Shown here: one piece after another, positions 48,375 to 60,346 of the stretch | Layout of the letters: each line of letters begins with the position of its first letter | How positions within the stretch are numbered: position 1 is the first letter of the stretch | Assembly: GCA_033439795.1 (NCBI GenBank) | Contig: JAUTDP010000003.1 | Coordinates: forward strand, 3,472,001 to 3,536,000 | Length of the DNA: 64,000 nt | Source of the DNA: Sordaria brevicollis | Lineage: Eukaryota > Ascomycota > Sordariomycetes > Sordariales > Sordariaceae | Direction: 5' to 3' | Position numbers and translations under genes: made by a program | Notes under the pieces: model-generated | Databases searched by the model: none | The model's input: the letters and a program-made list of their open reading frames with translations, nothing else | Told to the model about the DNA's origin: nothing

Positions 48375-51300
48375 CTATCTCAACCAAATGTAATCCAAAC
48401 CATCATCCAACGCCGTCGCAGGAGCAGCAGCAGCCCTACCGCTCTTCTGGCTCGTACTATTGCTAGAAGGCGTCTTCTGGCTTCCCTTTCCGCTACCGCT
48501 GTTGGTCTTGCTCTTCTGGCTACCACTCTTCTGGCTGCCTTGACTCTTTTGGCTGTTACTGGTGCTACCAGTACCGGTGCCAGAGCCGCTACCTTGGCTA
48601 TCACCGTTTCCAGTGGCGGCAGGGGCGGCAGCAGCAGCTGCGGTGGAAGGAGGGGGAGCTGCTGCGGCAGTGGCAGGGGCAGAAGCTGATGGAACAACAG
48701 TGGAAGCGGGGGTGGGCATGCCCGTGCCCGGACCTCCGGCAGTAGAGGCGGGGGCAGTAGCTGGACCAGGTGTGGCGGCAGCAGAAACTGAACCGGCAGT
48801 AGCACCGGTGGAAGAGGGAGCACTAGCAGCGGGAGCGCCGACAGAGACACCGGCAACAGCAGCCTGGGCCTGGGTCAAACCACCAGCTGCACCCGGCTGA
48901 GACTGAGCAGAACCCTGCGACGAGCTCTTGCTGGTGGCGGCTTCGGCCTCCTTCCTCTCGCGTTCACGCTGCTCGATGGCATAGGCATTCAATGAGAGGC
49001 CTTGAACGAGCTGGATGTCGGCAACAGTCTCGTTGCAGACGTCCATGAGAATGGACAGGACACGCATGCGGTTCCACTCGTGGCGGTAATCCCAGATGGC
49101 GTCCATGAGCTCTCTATAAATCTGCTCCAATTGCTCAATGTTGCAGCCGGCGGTGCGATCGACGAGCGAGGCCCAGAATTCGCAGATCTTACCATCATTA
49201 AGGATAAGCTGCTGAGATGAATCGTGGGTGCTGTGGCGACCGCCAGGGAGGTTGGCGTTGATGCGGCTGAAGGGAGAGCTGTCCGTCTTCTGGCCGGTGC
49301 TGCTAGGACGGATGGTGCCCTTCAACACCCTCTCGAGACAGTCTGCGATTGCAAGGTCCCGAAGACGTCTGCCTTCGGCGATACTGCGTTGGCTATCCGG
49401 AGTGTCGTTGCTGGTTTTGCTGCTGCTTTGACTGTCACCGTTACCGCTAGCCTGTTGCGGCTGGTCCTTGGAGTCCGACGAACGGAGACCAGTGGCGGCA
49501 GCCTCACTGGCCTCATGGGCCTCAGCCTCCTCGGGCACAGGCGGCAGAATACCCTGCGCAATACCAGCCATCTGTGAATGAGGCCATGGGCCACTGCCAG
49601 AGGAGTTGCTCTGGCTCTGGCTTTGACTGCTAGTCTCGGCAAGAAGCGAAGTAGCGGTGCGATTGACCGTTGTCTCCTGGCTCTCAACCTGAGAAATTCC
49701 ACGAGGGAGGCTGTGCGCGCCATTCGTTTGCTGAGTGCTAGGGTCAGACGTCCTGGTGCTCGAGGCATCGTTCTGGATAGCGGCAGGTGAGACTCCGGGA
49801 GGCACCGAAGTAAGTGCCGACCTCTGAGAGAACGTTCCAGCCGTTGCTCTGGTCGAGTCAGTAGTGAATCTGGTCTGTTGGACTTGTTGCTGCGCATGCC
49901 GATATCTAAGCGGCGAGCTGATTTCAACGCCCTGGGAGAAGATCAGAGTGCTCTCTTCTTCGACGGTCTGACCGGCCTCGCCTTGGTTGGAAGGGTGCGA
50001 TGTGCCGTTGGTGAGAGGGTGCGATCCGGACGAGTTCAGATTTCCATTCGATTTGGGACTAGCAATGACCTGGAACCTAGCCGCCGTCGTGTTGGCAGTC
50101 TTCACCACGGGCGCATCGATGACACCAACAGGACCCTGAGACTCGCTATCATCATGGGTCTCGGCGAGATCAGACTGGATCTTGTCGACCAAGGGCTGGA
50201 AAGCCGCCTTCTTGCGGTGACGCTCTTCGGCCTTCTTCGCTCTCTCAAGCTGCCTCTGGTAGATCGCCTCAAAGTCGACACCTTGGGCCTTGAAGGCAAG
50301 ATTTGTCTCGAACACGTCAATCTCAACATTCGTAATCATTTCGCTCGCCTTCGTGATGTAATCCCTATCACCAATAGTCTTGACATCGAGGAAAAGACGC
50401 TTGGCATCCTCGTAGAAGTCAATCGGGCGGGCATAATAACCATTGGCTAAGCGCTCCTCGATTGTAGTAGAGTCGAGGTTGTAGTAAAACTTGCCAGTCT
50501 TGGTCTCAAGAATACCGTCAACGCCCTTATCGTCCTTGGAAATCACAAACGGCCGCTGCTCCTGTTCGCCCACATCGGGACGGACAAAGTTGGGGTCAGA
50601 CTCCTGGAACAGATAGCTGATCGTGTTGAGAGGGATGACTGGCTGTCTGAACTTGCGGTACCTGCGGTTGATCTGGTCCATAATAGGTTGCAGTCTCGAC
50701 TTCAACAAATTCAGGTGGTGGAAATCGAGCTGGCGCTGAGCCTTGATCTCCTGCTTTGTGGGAACCCTGGGCGGCGGCGGGGGCGCAACCGGCAGGATCT
50801 CGAGGACGCGCTTCTTGCGGTTGGCGGGATCCGGGAACTCCTCTGGTGCCTTCCACAGGTTCTGAATGACGGGCAGGAAAAAGAAGACGCGCTGTTCACG
50901 CTCTGGGCGGGGGATCATGACACGGTTCTTCCTCGAGTATCCAAACAATTCCAGCATGATCGGTGGCGGGACAAGCTCACGCGATGTTTCCGCAGTGCCG
51001 AGTACTAGAACGGGCTCGGTAGGCGGAATTTGTCGAAGCATCGTGGTGAATGTCGTCAGGGCGGCATCGCCAAGGGTCATCCACCAAGCGTCCACATCAG
51101 GGATGAAGATGACACTGGGCTTGTGACGTCTGACCTCTGTAAAGAGGCTTACAATGACTTGCTCAGCGGGCTAGATGTTATAGGTTAGCCAAATATTCCA
51201 GAAAGGCGGTGCTGAGAGTTGAGAACTCACCCTTGAATCATTCAACAAAACAGGCAAACCAAAATCCTGCACATGGACACCTTCCAAGTAGTGTAAGACA

Positions 51301-54300
51301 GCCTTCGAGAGGTAACCCTGGCCCATGCCTTGCTCACCACAGAGAAGCAAGCGAGGACGGTAGATGCGCGACCGCTGGAAGTCCTGGTTCATCTGCTCCC
51401 TCTCAAAGCCGCCATCAAGATCCTTGTAGGGCTCATACATAGCCTCCTCCAGCGCAGTGGTCTTCTTTGGGCGAGGAAAGATTCGATCAAGCTGCAGAAC
51501 AAGAGCGTCGAACTGCTTCTCCAGAAGCGGCTTGACCGTCTTGGGAATAGTCATGGCACTAGACGAGGCCGAACGCTCAGAGGACGGGACCATCTTCTTC
51601 ATAGAAAGCATGAAATCCGACGCCTCGATGTGGATCTTCTGAGGATCGACCACAAGCTTCTCCTTGGATGTGTAAATCTGGGGATACGTCCTCTGGATGG
51701 CATTGAGAGACGCCTCAGTGCAAAGGGCACGGAGATCGGCACCGCCATATCCCTTCGTATGTTGCGCCAACTGGTTCTTGAACTCGTCTGACAAGCCCCA
51801 GTCCTTGGTGTGAATATCGAGAATCGCTCGTCTGCCTTCAAGGTCGGGAAGGGGGAAGTAGAACTCTCTGTCGAAACGACCGGGACGACGCAAAGCGGGA
51901 TCGATGTTGTCGGGGCGGTTAGTGGCGCCAATGACGATAACTTGACCACGGCCGTCCATACCATCCATCAATGCCAACAGAGTAGAGACAATGCTTGCAT
52001 GGATCTGTTCCTGCTTGGACGATCGCACAGGAGCAAGGCCGTCGATTTCGTCGAAGAAGATGATGCTGGGCTGGGTTCTCCGAGCTTCCTCAAAGAGCAA
52101 GCGCAGCTGCTTCTCGGCCTCACCAACCCACTTGCTGAGAGCATCAGCTCCCTTGCGCATGTAAAAGCTGATCTTGCGGCCCCCGGAGCCGACCGAGTTG
52201 GCCAAGGCTCTGGCAAGGAGAGTCTTGCCGGTACCGGGCGGGCCGTGAAAAAGGACACCTCGTGGTGGCGTAACATGGAGTCTGGTAAACAATTCGGGGT
52301 ACAAAAGGGGCAGCTGAACCATTTCCTTGAGCTGATCTATGTGGCTTTGCAAGCCTCCGACTTTGTTGAAGTCGACGCTCATATCAACTCCAAGCGGGTC
52401 GGCATCCGCAAACGCCTTGGGATTCTTGATCTTCCCGACATTAGGTGTGGCGCCTCCAAGACCACTCACGCCGTCATTATGGGTCTGAGCCGTGGGATTG
52501 AATAAGCCAACCGGGGGCGCGGCAGAAGTGGGTGTCATGCCGAAAGGGTTTTGACCAGGACCAGTTCGCTGAACCATCTCGTCATCGCTGCTGTCGGAAT
52601 CAATGCCGCCCGTAGCGCCAGTGCCCCAAGGGCCTCCGAGCAGAGAGCCAGCTCCAGCGCCACCAAAGGGACCATAGGTGGTGTTCAGAGGACGATCCCA
52701 ACCTCCGTTGCCCGCATTTCTCTTGCGGCCTTTTGCTGGGGTGGCCACAGGCTCGTCATCGTCTTCTTCGGCCTCCAAAGCGGCCAGGTCAATTGCTGGG
52801 ATGGTGTAATTGACACGCTGGGTAGTGCGACGTCTCTTGCCCGCAGGCTCCTCGTACACAATGGAAGGCGAGCGGCGACGGCGGGTTCTACGTGGCCGCG
52901 AGCGCGAGCTCTCACGCAGTTCCTCAAGTTCTTCGGCAATCTCTTCCCTATCGAGCTCAACCTCCTCGTCGCCGGAATCGTGGTTACGGCGAGGCCTCTT
53001 GGCAGCACGAGCGCGAGTGGAACGCCCACGAACGGGCGTGCCAGACTCATCAGCACTGGAACCCTTACGACTAGCCTTCTTCTTGACTGCTGAAGCCTCC
53101 GAGCCATAGGCTTCGTTATCGCCCGACTCCTCACCCGGCTCAAAGTCACTGCTTGGTTCTGCAAGCGATCTCTTGTTGTTCAAGCGCCTCAGACCCCTCC
53201 TGCGTCCTTCGCCCTCCGGTTCAACTGCTGCGGTAGAGGTAGCAGCGTTGGATGCGACGGATCTAGCTCCACGAGTCCGTCTAGTAATCGGTGCATCGTC
53301 TTCGTCGTCATCTGCATCTTCCGCCGTTGGTTGGCCCTCGACCTGAGCAGGCTGTTCTTCAGCACGTTGCTGAGCGGTTCCTGCCTCCGCTCTTTGTTCA
53401 TCGGCTTCCTCTGGGTGCTCTTCCGGGTGGGCGACAGGCGCATCTGTCGTGGTGGCCTCGCCGGCTAATTCGTCTACATTATCGACATGGGGTATATCCG
53501 TCTCGACCTTGAAATCTTCGTCATCGTCCTCATGCGAGGCTTCGGGAATGGGTGGAGGTTGGTTTCTCCTAACGCCCTTGGAACCACGGGTAGCTCTGGT
53601 GGGTTGGGCCATGGCTTCCGGGCTTCTGCTTCTTGTTGATGCGCGGGTAACGCGTGTGTGCCTTCCTGAGCTGGTAAGCTCGACCAATTGCTCGTCCGTC
53701 TCCTCCGTCCGGGCTCTAGTTGAGCGGCGAGTCGGGGGAGCCATGGTTGCTGGTTCTTTGGCGGCTGCGCCACGTCTTGGTCGTTGTGAGCTTGGCTTGG
53801 CGGTGTTCTTGACGCTCAGCACAACGATGCGAGACTTTTTTTTGCTGGGACTCCGTTCAGGAGATTCTATCGAGGGCACTCTATGTTCTTCGTCGGTCTC
53901 CTGGACCACGTCCTTATCTTGGTCGGATGACTGGATCTCGTCTGAGTCTTCGCTGCTTTCCCTATATGACTGATGACGTGCGGCGGCCTGGCGCATTCGT
54001 CTGCCCGTAGCGTTGACGGGAGCGTCCGAGTCCTCCTCTTCTTCGTCTTCCTCTTCGTCGAAGGAAATGTCTTGTTCGCTTTCGCTAATGTCGTCGTCGT
54101 CCTCAATGTCGGAGCCTTTGTATCGGTTGTTCCGCCTGCGCGCACCGCCAGCAGCGCCTCGGGTCTTTTGGCGACGTGAGTTTGCTTGCTTCTTTGCACT
54201 TCGCGGGGTTCGTTGCTTTTCGGCAATGGGGTCGAAGTTTTCGTCTTCGGGGTCGGATTTGTTAGGGTCAAAATCCGTGAGGAAGTCCTTTTTGCGCTTA

Positions 54301-54305
54301 GACAT
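48375..54305 (-). CDS. yta7: YTA7/ABO1/ATAD2-type bromodomain AAA ATPase
   Basis: Chromatin-bound AAA ATPase that handles histone H3-H4 and nucleosome density in this family. Exons 54305-51231 and 51170-48375, one 60-nt intron; 1956 aa plus stop. ATG 54305 (MSKRKKDFLTDFDPN) is the first ATG of the frame. Residues 1-560 are highly charged, acidic and Arg/Ser-rich. The first AAA domain has Walker A GPPGTGKT (about 686-693), Walker B IIFFDEIDG (about 747) and RRPGRFDREF (about 804). The second AAA domain has a degenerate P-loop (GEQGMGQG, about 987), as expected for a non-hydrolysing D2. A bromodomain-like segment spans about 1170-1320 (LKSRLQPIMDQINRRYRKF...KASEMITNVEI). The last 250 residues are Ala/Ser/Gly-rich with repeated SQKS, ending DDGLDYIWLR. 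Longer than the yeast protein, mainly through its disordered tail. Confidence 0.94.
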
Positions 54306-57112
54306 AGCAGATTGATGGTGGGGGCAAAATGGCTGGGTGTAAATCTGGTCCAATAAGTGCTGCAACGAATAGCTCTGGATAGGACTGGGGTGGGTGGTGG
54401 TGTGGACAATAGCAGGGTGGGTTCGGATGGATGCCTATTGAGAGCCGATGGCGAGGATGGGCAAAAACGCTAGACTAGCGGGTTGGTGAATTGTTGAGCT
54501 TGCGACTTTTGATCCGATGTTTTATTGATGACAGCTAATTGAATACCAAGTAACCTGCATCAAGAATTCGTGTTAGGAGGTTATGTTGAGTGACAGGCAG
54601 AGCCATGCAAATGGAAATGCGGCGGCGACATGCCAAGGGGAAACAATAGGAAGCAAAAAGGGACGGGATGAAACAAGATGCAAAAGCCAGAAAAGGAAAG
54701 AGCCACATACAGTTAGTTCTTGGAAATGTCCTGGCTTCGTTGAGTGACTGATAGATGCCCGGAGAGTGAAGTTGGGTCAGCACTCCGCTCTCACCTTGTG
54801 GTCGGCAGGCCCGTTGACTAGGATGAACCGCTGGTAGCGTGATGATGCAGCATCAACGGAGCACTTTAGTTCAGGTCGAAGACGCCTTGAGGTTTGGACA
54901 GGGCAAAACCGATTCAAGGACGCAATTGAAGTAGAGCCAGACAGAATGTCGAAGGGCATCTAAGAGAGGCACTGGCAGGCGGTAGGTAGTAGGATTTGGT
55001 AGAATGCGACAACGATGGTTCTGTAATGCCAAATGCACACACACATGCAGACACGCAGATACAACGCGAACACACGCTCAACACTAGACTAGACTTGCTC
55101 GTGGTAGTAGAGAAGTCGACGTCGGGACGCGGTGCCGTTCGGTGTTGTTTGGTGCCGAGACAGAGAGAGAGAGCTATGAAGAGGTTGAAGTAGTGGAGGG
55201 AGGCAGCAATGTGGTGCAACTCCTCTCGCGCGCGTGCATAACTTCCTTGGTGTGAAAGGACTTGAAGCAAACTCCCAGTTGTTGAGGCTAGGAGGGCGGT
55301 GATTTGGGATCCAGGTTGAAAATAGCTTCACCTCAGCGGAAGGCTGTAGTGCAGTCGGTCAGATGCCGTGAATTGTTGTGCAGAAAGGAAAGGCAGGAAA
55401 GGCCAGAGGCAAGGGGCAAAGGGACTGCGACCGGCGTGAAAGTGCACACGACGAGAGGCAAGTGGAAAGAAGGTGGACAGTCGGCGGGCGGTCGGTCGCG
55501 GGCGGTCGGTCGCGGGCGCGTTGAGAACTGGAATGGTACTGAAAGGTTGCTGGTTGGCACCAAAGAAAAGCCCACTCTGACCAATCAGCACGCTCGGAGA
55601 CCACAAAAACTGGTCCATGCGCTGCAGGCACCAACCCCGACAATGCGAATCACCTCAAAAAAATCGCAAACTGCCCCCCTGCCCCGACATTTCGCCAGTC
55701 GTCCCAACTTTGACGCGTCGGTTGGTGAATTTGAACACTCCTATTGTCGCCATCACCAACACAATATTGTTGAGGATAGCAGTTCGAATTGGAAGAGGAG
55801 ATTTCAGTGGGTTTGGAGAAAGGTACATTGAGGCTGCAAGTGCAAAAATGAAGCGGCAATTTAAAGAAACAGGAGATTCATGAAAAATGATGATTGAGAG
55901 TGAGACGCGTCTGGATTGAAGATTCCAAAAAGCTATTAAAAAGATGCAATGTCGTCATACCATTTAAGCTTTGCTGGTTGGGGTGCCGGTGAAGGAAAAC
56001 TGCACTGGCTCTGATCGCTCGGTGGGGATTTTCCCCACGTGGCTGCCGGTCTCGAATGCGGCTCAAGCACTCTTTCTCGGGGGCGACTTTGCACAACGCA
56101 AGGGGTCCAAGGGGCAGCGGCCGGCAAGGCGGACGAGACTGAGGTGGTCAGGGCAACGGGCCAGGGGAGACGAGGAGGGACGGACAAAAAAGTCTTGGAC
56201 GCTTGGGGAGGCACAAGGGACTCCATCGTTTGGGTGATCGGCTTCGGCGGTCCAGCACTACGGACGGCATCTCAGCGGCCAGAGGGTGATGACTGAGCAG
56301 AGATGTCCATCCAACCACATGAAAGCTCTTTTCTTTCCTTTTCATGCTGGCTGAATTCTTGGGCGGTTCCATGCTCGTGATTCGGCAGGAGGTGATGAAC
56401 ATCTTGTTGCCTGTAATAGGCTTGGGTTTGTGGTTTCAAGAACTGAATATGAATGGTTGAAAATTCATGATCATTCTCTGCCTGTACTCGATTCTCTTTT
56501 TCAATATCCTGTCCGTGCGAATATCTTTCGTCAATGAACCACAAATGGGCCGGTCAAGCATTGAGCATCTCGGTACCAGGGCCAGACTTTGGTGGAGAGA
56601 CGCCTTTTCAAGACAAATAATGACACTATTCAGAGAATCGGGTAAGATTGCGTGACAGCTAAAGTTCCAGCCATGTCAGCTATGGCCATCAATTTCCATG
56701 ACTGTTTTGTACACCGTCTATACTATGATATGCCTTCTAGCCTAACTTTTTAGTGCCCGAACCGCAAAATAACTGCTGTATACCTCCGCAAAAATGCTCA
56801 AAATAATTCGGTACAAGTCATGGCTCTCTCTCGATTAGGCGCTCGGGGCTGTGATTGGCCAGCTCCCGGATGTCGCCTGGATGTCTTAACAACACACCGT
56901 GGTAGTTGGGGCTGTAAGCGGCCAGATTTCCTGCTGAACATTCGCTTCTCTCACCCAACACCATGTCCCTTCCCAGCAATTCGCAGGGCATTTCCAGAGC
57001 ATGTGCCATTTTGCCCAATGTAGGACTGTGTGGAAGATTTGCAAAGCGCGCAATCCAACCAAGCTTGAAGTTTTGATCCATGGCCGGAGATCCCGGCTCT
57101 TCGATTTGTAGT
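54306..57112. other. 2.8-kb intergenic between yta7 start and rpa49 3' end
   Basis: Normal composition. It holds CACACACA and GAGAGAGAGAG microsatellites (about 55036-55043, 55160-55172) and a GC-rich tandem CGGGCGGTCGGTCG pair near 55484-55512. A 175-codon plus-strand frame (55304-55831) is basic and low in family resemblance; I do not call it a gene. It likely contains a long yta7 promoter/5' UTR and the rpa49 3' UTR. No RNA gene recognised. Confidence 0.45.
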
Positions 57113-58551
57113 TTACCTCTTCCGCGCCGGCAGTCTGATCTTGGGGAACTGAAGAGGAAGCGCCAGAACCGCAAAGTTCTCCATCTTGTCGGCAATCTTC
57201 TGCTGCTTGACGCGAGCGCCAATCTCGATAAAGTACTGGTTGAGTTGCTTCTGCTCCAGCTTCAAATCCTCCCTCAAGTCGAGCGTGTTGACCTTGAAAC
57301 CGTCGATGATGGCGGCAAACGCGCAGCAGTGCGTCATGAGAAGGTCGACATGTGTCTTGCGCATCACTCCGCCGTCCGAGAACTTGCGGCGGATGTTCTC
57401 AATCACCATCTCGGGCGCTGGTGCCATCAGCTCGCGCAGCTTGTCCCTCTTGCCAATACTCCTTGTGCCACGCTCCCGACCTTGCGAGGTGGCGTTCCAG
57501 AAAATGATGACGAACAAGAGGTACCGCAGTACCCTCAATCTGTGCACCGCATCGTCGCTGCTTGCTACGTTGGACACGCGCTTGGCGACGAAGCGCGAAG
57601 GTACCTGGATATCCTCCAAGTTCTTGACGCTCTCCTGCCAATCCATCACCGGTATCGCGTTCAAGACCTCGGATCCGATAATCTGGGCTGGTACGTAGAC
57701 GTCTGCGATTTCCTTGGCCTCCAAGTTGGCGCGCGGTACTGGTCGGGCGTTGTCGACGGCGGCTTGGAGATCCTCCTTGGTCGACATGTCCTTTGTGGCG
57801 GTCTTGATGCTGTCCATCATCACCAGCTCGCTCTGGCCAACCTTCTGGGATGTAATGGCGTTCTCGGTCACGTCGCGGATCGCCTTCTTCGCCTTCTTGG
57901 TACCGAATGCCTCGCCGAGCTCGTTCCTCATGGCCATCATTTGCTGTTGCTCCGTCAGTCTCTTGATCCATTCCACTAGCCATTCTTTCCATGCCTACCT
58001 GTTTCTGAGTCTTCTCCTCCATAGCCTCGTCCATAGCCTTTTGTGTCCTAACAGTGCCCCGGAGCACAGTCTTGCGCGCCTCCACAATCTCGACCTCGGA
58101 GGTCTTGGGGTTGAAGATGCCGATGTAGTGCTTCAGGAAGGGTTCTGATGAGTCTCCTGTCCTGTCCTCGCGAGCTGTGTAGTCCATCGTTCGGTGGTTG
58201 GCAGAGTGCAGCAGCAACTCTTGTGCGGGCGCGCCATTCTTCTTGCGCTTCGTCGTCTTGTCGGCCGGCGTGGCATAGGCTTGGAATTGTATGGATGAAG
58301 AGAGAGCGAGTCCCGAGGTCGCGGCTGGGATCGCATGTTAGAGTCTTCCTCCAATGGACTTGACGGCCATGGTTTCAGCCGACCAACATGTGCTTACCAA
58401 CAACCGGAGGCGCATACTGCGGCCTCTTCACGGCTCCGACATTGATGAACTTTGGCGACTTGGAAGACTTCTCGGTATCCGTCTTCTTCTTCTTGGTTTG
58501 GGATGTCGCATCCTCAGCGCTCTTGCGCTTCTTGTCTGATGAGCTTCCCAT
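57113..58551 (-). CDS. rpa49: DNA-directed RNA polymerase I subunit RPA49
   Basis: A49 subunit of RNA polymerase I, which works with A34.5 in initiation and elongation on rDNA in the nucleolus. Exons 58551-58398, 58324-57999, 57943-57113 (154+326+831 nt; 436 aa plus stop). The second intron (57998-57944, 55 nt) has GTAGGC...CTGAC...CAG; without it the gene looks frameshifted. N-terminal Lys-rich stretch (DKKRKSAEDATSQTKKKK). The dimerisation-type domain includes MDYTAREDRTGDSSEPFLKH and EIVEARKTVLRGTV. The A49 signature follows the second intron: LGEAFGTKKAKKAIRDVTEN. C-terminal tandem winged-helix part ends LPLQFPKIRLPARKR. Length is typical (about 415-440). Confidence 0.92.
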
Positions 58552-59500
58552 GGCGATGTTTGCGGGCTACAGAGGTCGGGTCCTGGAGTCGTGAAGTCCC
58601 GCCAGCCAAACCAAAATGGATCATGCAGCTGGAGAGTCGCTGTCTGAACTTCTAAGTGGGTCCTGCTGCCAGAAAAAAATTCTGCCGCCAGCCGGGGTCC
58701 CGTATCAGTTACCGCCTTTGCAATCGGCGCACCACACGCGATGACGACGATGTGAGATGTTGATGATTGTTTGACGGGAACGAAATGGAAATCATCATCA
58801 AGAGCAACGAATTGGTTTCTTTCGATTTGAATGAAGAGGCACCAAGCCGCAAGCGTACCGGGGCGATCATGTCTATGGAGGAATTCAATTGGTATTACCG
58901 GGCAAACTAGCGTCAAATGCAATTCGATGCCATTATGTGTGGAAGCCACCGCCTACCCTGACCAGAAGTCATGTAGCGATTTGCCTAAATCGCTGCTCCG
59001 TCGTTGCGAAATTCGATTTCAGTTTTGAGGGCAAACTGCGATAGGTCGATAGTCGCACTGGCAATTGATTCACACAGGGAAAACAGCACATATTGTGTCA
59101 CTTGGAAAGCAGAGAATTGTTCATGAAGCGAAGCGGCCTTTATTGATGTTGCGAATGGTCTCCCAAATCGCGTCTCCCAACTAGACAGTTTGCTCCTTCA
59201 CCGGCGTTGATCCGTAAACACCCTGTTGCTACTCAACCATAAGTTGACAGGCAACCAGCCAATACCATATCCACCAACAAACTGTTCCGTTCTGTGCGCG
59301 CTGCCGTTTGATGTGCAGCATGTCCCGAGGGGTGCATGTTCCGTAGAAACCCTGAGTTCGCCTGATCACCGCGAGGTTTCAGAGCGACCGATGTGGCGTC
59401 ATTCCGTGCTGAGAGGAGGAGTCGACACCGAGCCCAAGTTGTTTGATGGCTTAGAGGATGATGATGTCAAGAGCTGATTGGGTCGAGTGAGGCGAGGCGT
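58552..59500. other. rpa49 upstream and rpl41 downstream region
   Basis: About 950 bp of ordinary composition. Plus-strand frames under 90 codons show no resemblance to known proteins. Presumed rpa49 promoter plus rpl41 3' UTR. Confidence 0.45.
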
Positions 59501-59659
59501 TTATTTGCTGGGATCGAGTCAGCACGAATGCTCCAGAGTGGCAATGTGTAGCAGCATCAATCGTCGATGCGCCCGTGGTGAAACTTACGATCTCGCTCTC
59601 ATCTTTCTTCTCTTGCGCTTAAGGCGTCTCACGCGCTTCTTTCTCCACTTCGCTCTCAT
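59501..59659 (-). CDS. rpl41: 60S ribosomal protein L41 (25 residues), spliced
   Basis: Smallest ribosomal protein, a single Arg/Lys helix in the 60S subunit. Exon 59659-59589 (71 nt) encodes MRAKWRKKRVRR... to residue 23. The 81-nt intron 59588-59508 begins GTAAGT, with CTGAC and CCCAG at its end. The last exon, 59507-59501, is only 7 nt (C AAA TAA); joined to the preceding TC it supplies Ser, the terminal Lys and the stop. The spliced product matches the near-invariant eukaryotic L41 of 25 residues ending in SK. Read unspliced, a TAA stop follows residue 24 and the terminal Lys is lost. Lies tail-to-tail with nothing; it is divergent from the kinase gene to the right. Confidence 0.94.
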
Positions 59660-59665
59660 CTTGAA

Positions 59666-59719
59666 CTGCTTGTATGTCAGTAGGCGGCCAAGCAAATGCT
59701 GGGGGGCGGGAGCGCGTAC
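59666..59719 (-). other. Candidate 5' UTR intron of rpl41
   Basis: On the minus strand GTACGC at 59719, CTACTGACATACAAGCAG ending at 59666, six bases before the start codon. The branch site and acceptor are good, the donor is weak. Introns near the start are common in fungal ribosomal protein genes. Confidence 0.45.
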
Positions 59720-60346
59720 ATCTTGGATTCAAAGATGAGTTTTGCTTGTTGGTGATGGGAAAGAGTTTCAACTTGCGGATGGGGGAGGGGAACTTTTATC
59801 TAATAGGGCTCCAGGGCAAGCAGCCCTGTGGGGTAAGTCAGGTGACGCAAGCCCAAATTCACCCGCCTGCCGCTCTTTGTTTGGTTGCGGTCCGTGCGGA
59901 GTGCATCCTTTGCCCTAGGTGGCCCAAGCTTCCTCCCGCGGGAGCTTGGACTGCATCAGAAGCTCGGCTCGGAGCTCAACTCCTTCCTTCACCGGGGTGC
60001 GACGTGCCTGCCCGGCAGCTCTCTGGACAGGAAAGCGAGCCTTACTCGACACTTCCACTTCACTCGCAAGGTGCAGACTTCAGGAAGAGGGAAAGCACGA
60101 TCTGTCTGCATGCGAGAATTTTCACAATGGCTGGACAGCTGAGGTGAAGGTCAATCTGATGACCAAAGATGGCCGGGGCCCTGAGTGGTCTTCCCGAATT
60201 TATGTTCTTCAGTTGTTTCTGTGATCCTGAAATCTAACTATTCAACATCTGATGATGTGGGAAGCTGTCCGTGAGCGCAACAAGTGACAGCACCAGCATT
60301 CTTATCCGTTCCTTTGACTTGTCTCTGTGGTGACAGCGGACTCGCC
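59720..60346. other. Divergent intergenic between rpl41 and the FHA kinase
   Basis: About 630 bp. An imperfect palindrome around TCCCGCGGGA with CCAAGCT/AGCTTGG arms lies at about 59925-59950. Short overlapping plus-strand frames (85-157 codons) are not convincing. Presumed shared promoter region. Confidence 0.45.

Noticed and set aside
55304..55831. 175-codon plus-strand frame upstream of yta7
   Set aside because: Basic, low-complexity, no family resemblance, overlaps simple repeats in a likely promoter/5' UTR.
59925..59950. Palindromic segment resembling a transcription terminator hairpin
   Set aside because: Bacterial-type terminators do not apply in a fungal nucleus and the palindrome is imperfect; left as a note in the intergenic entry.
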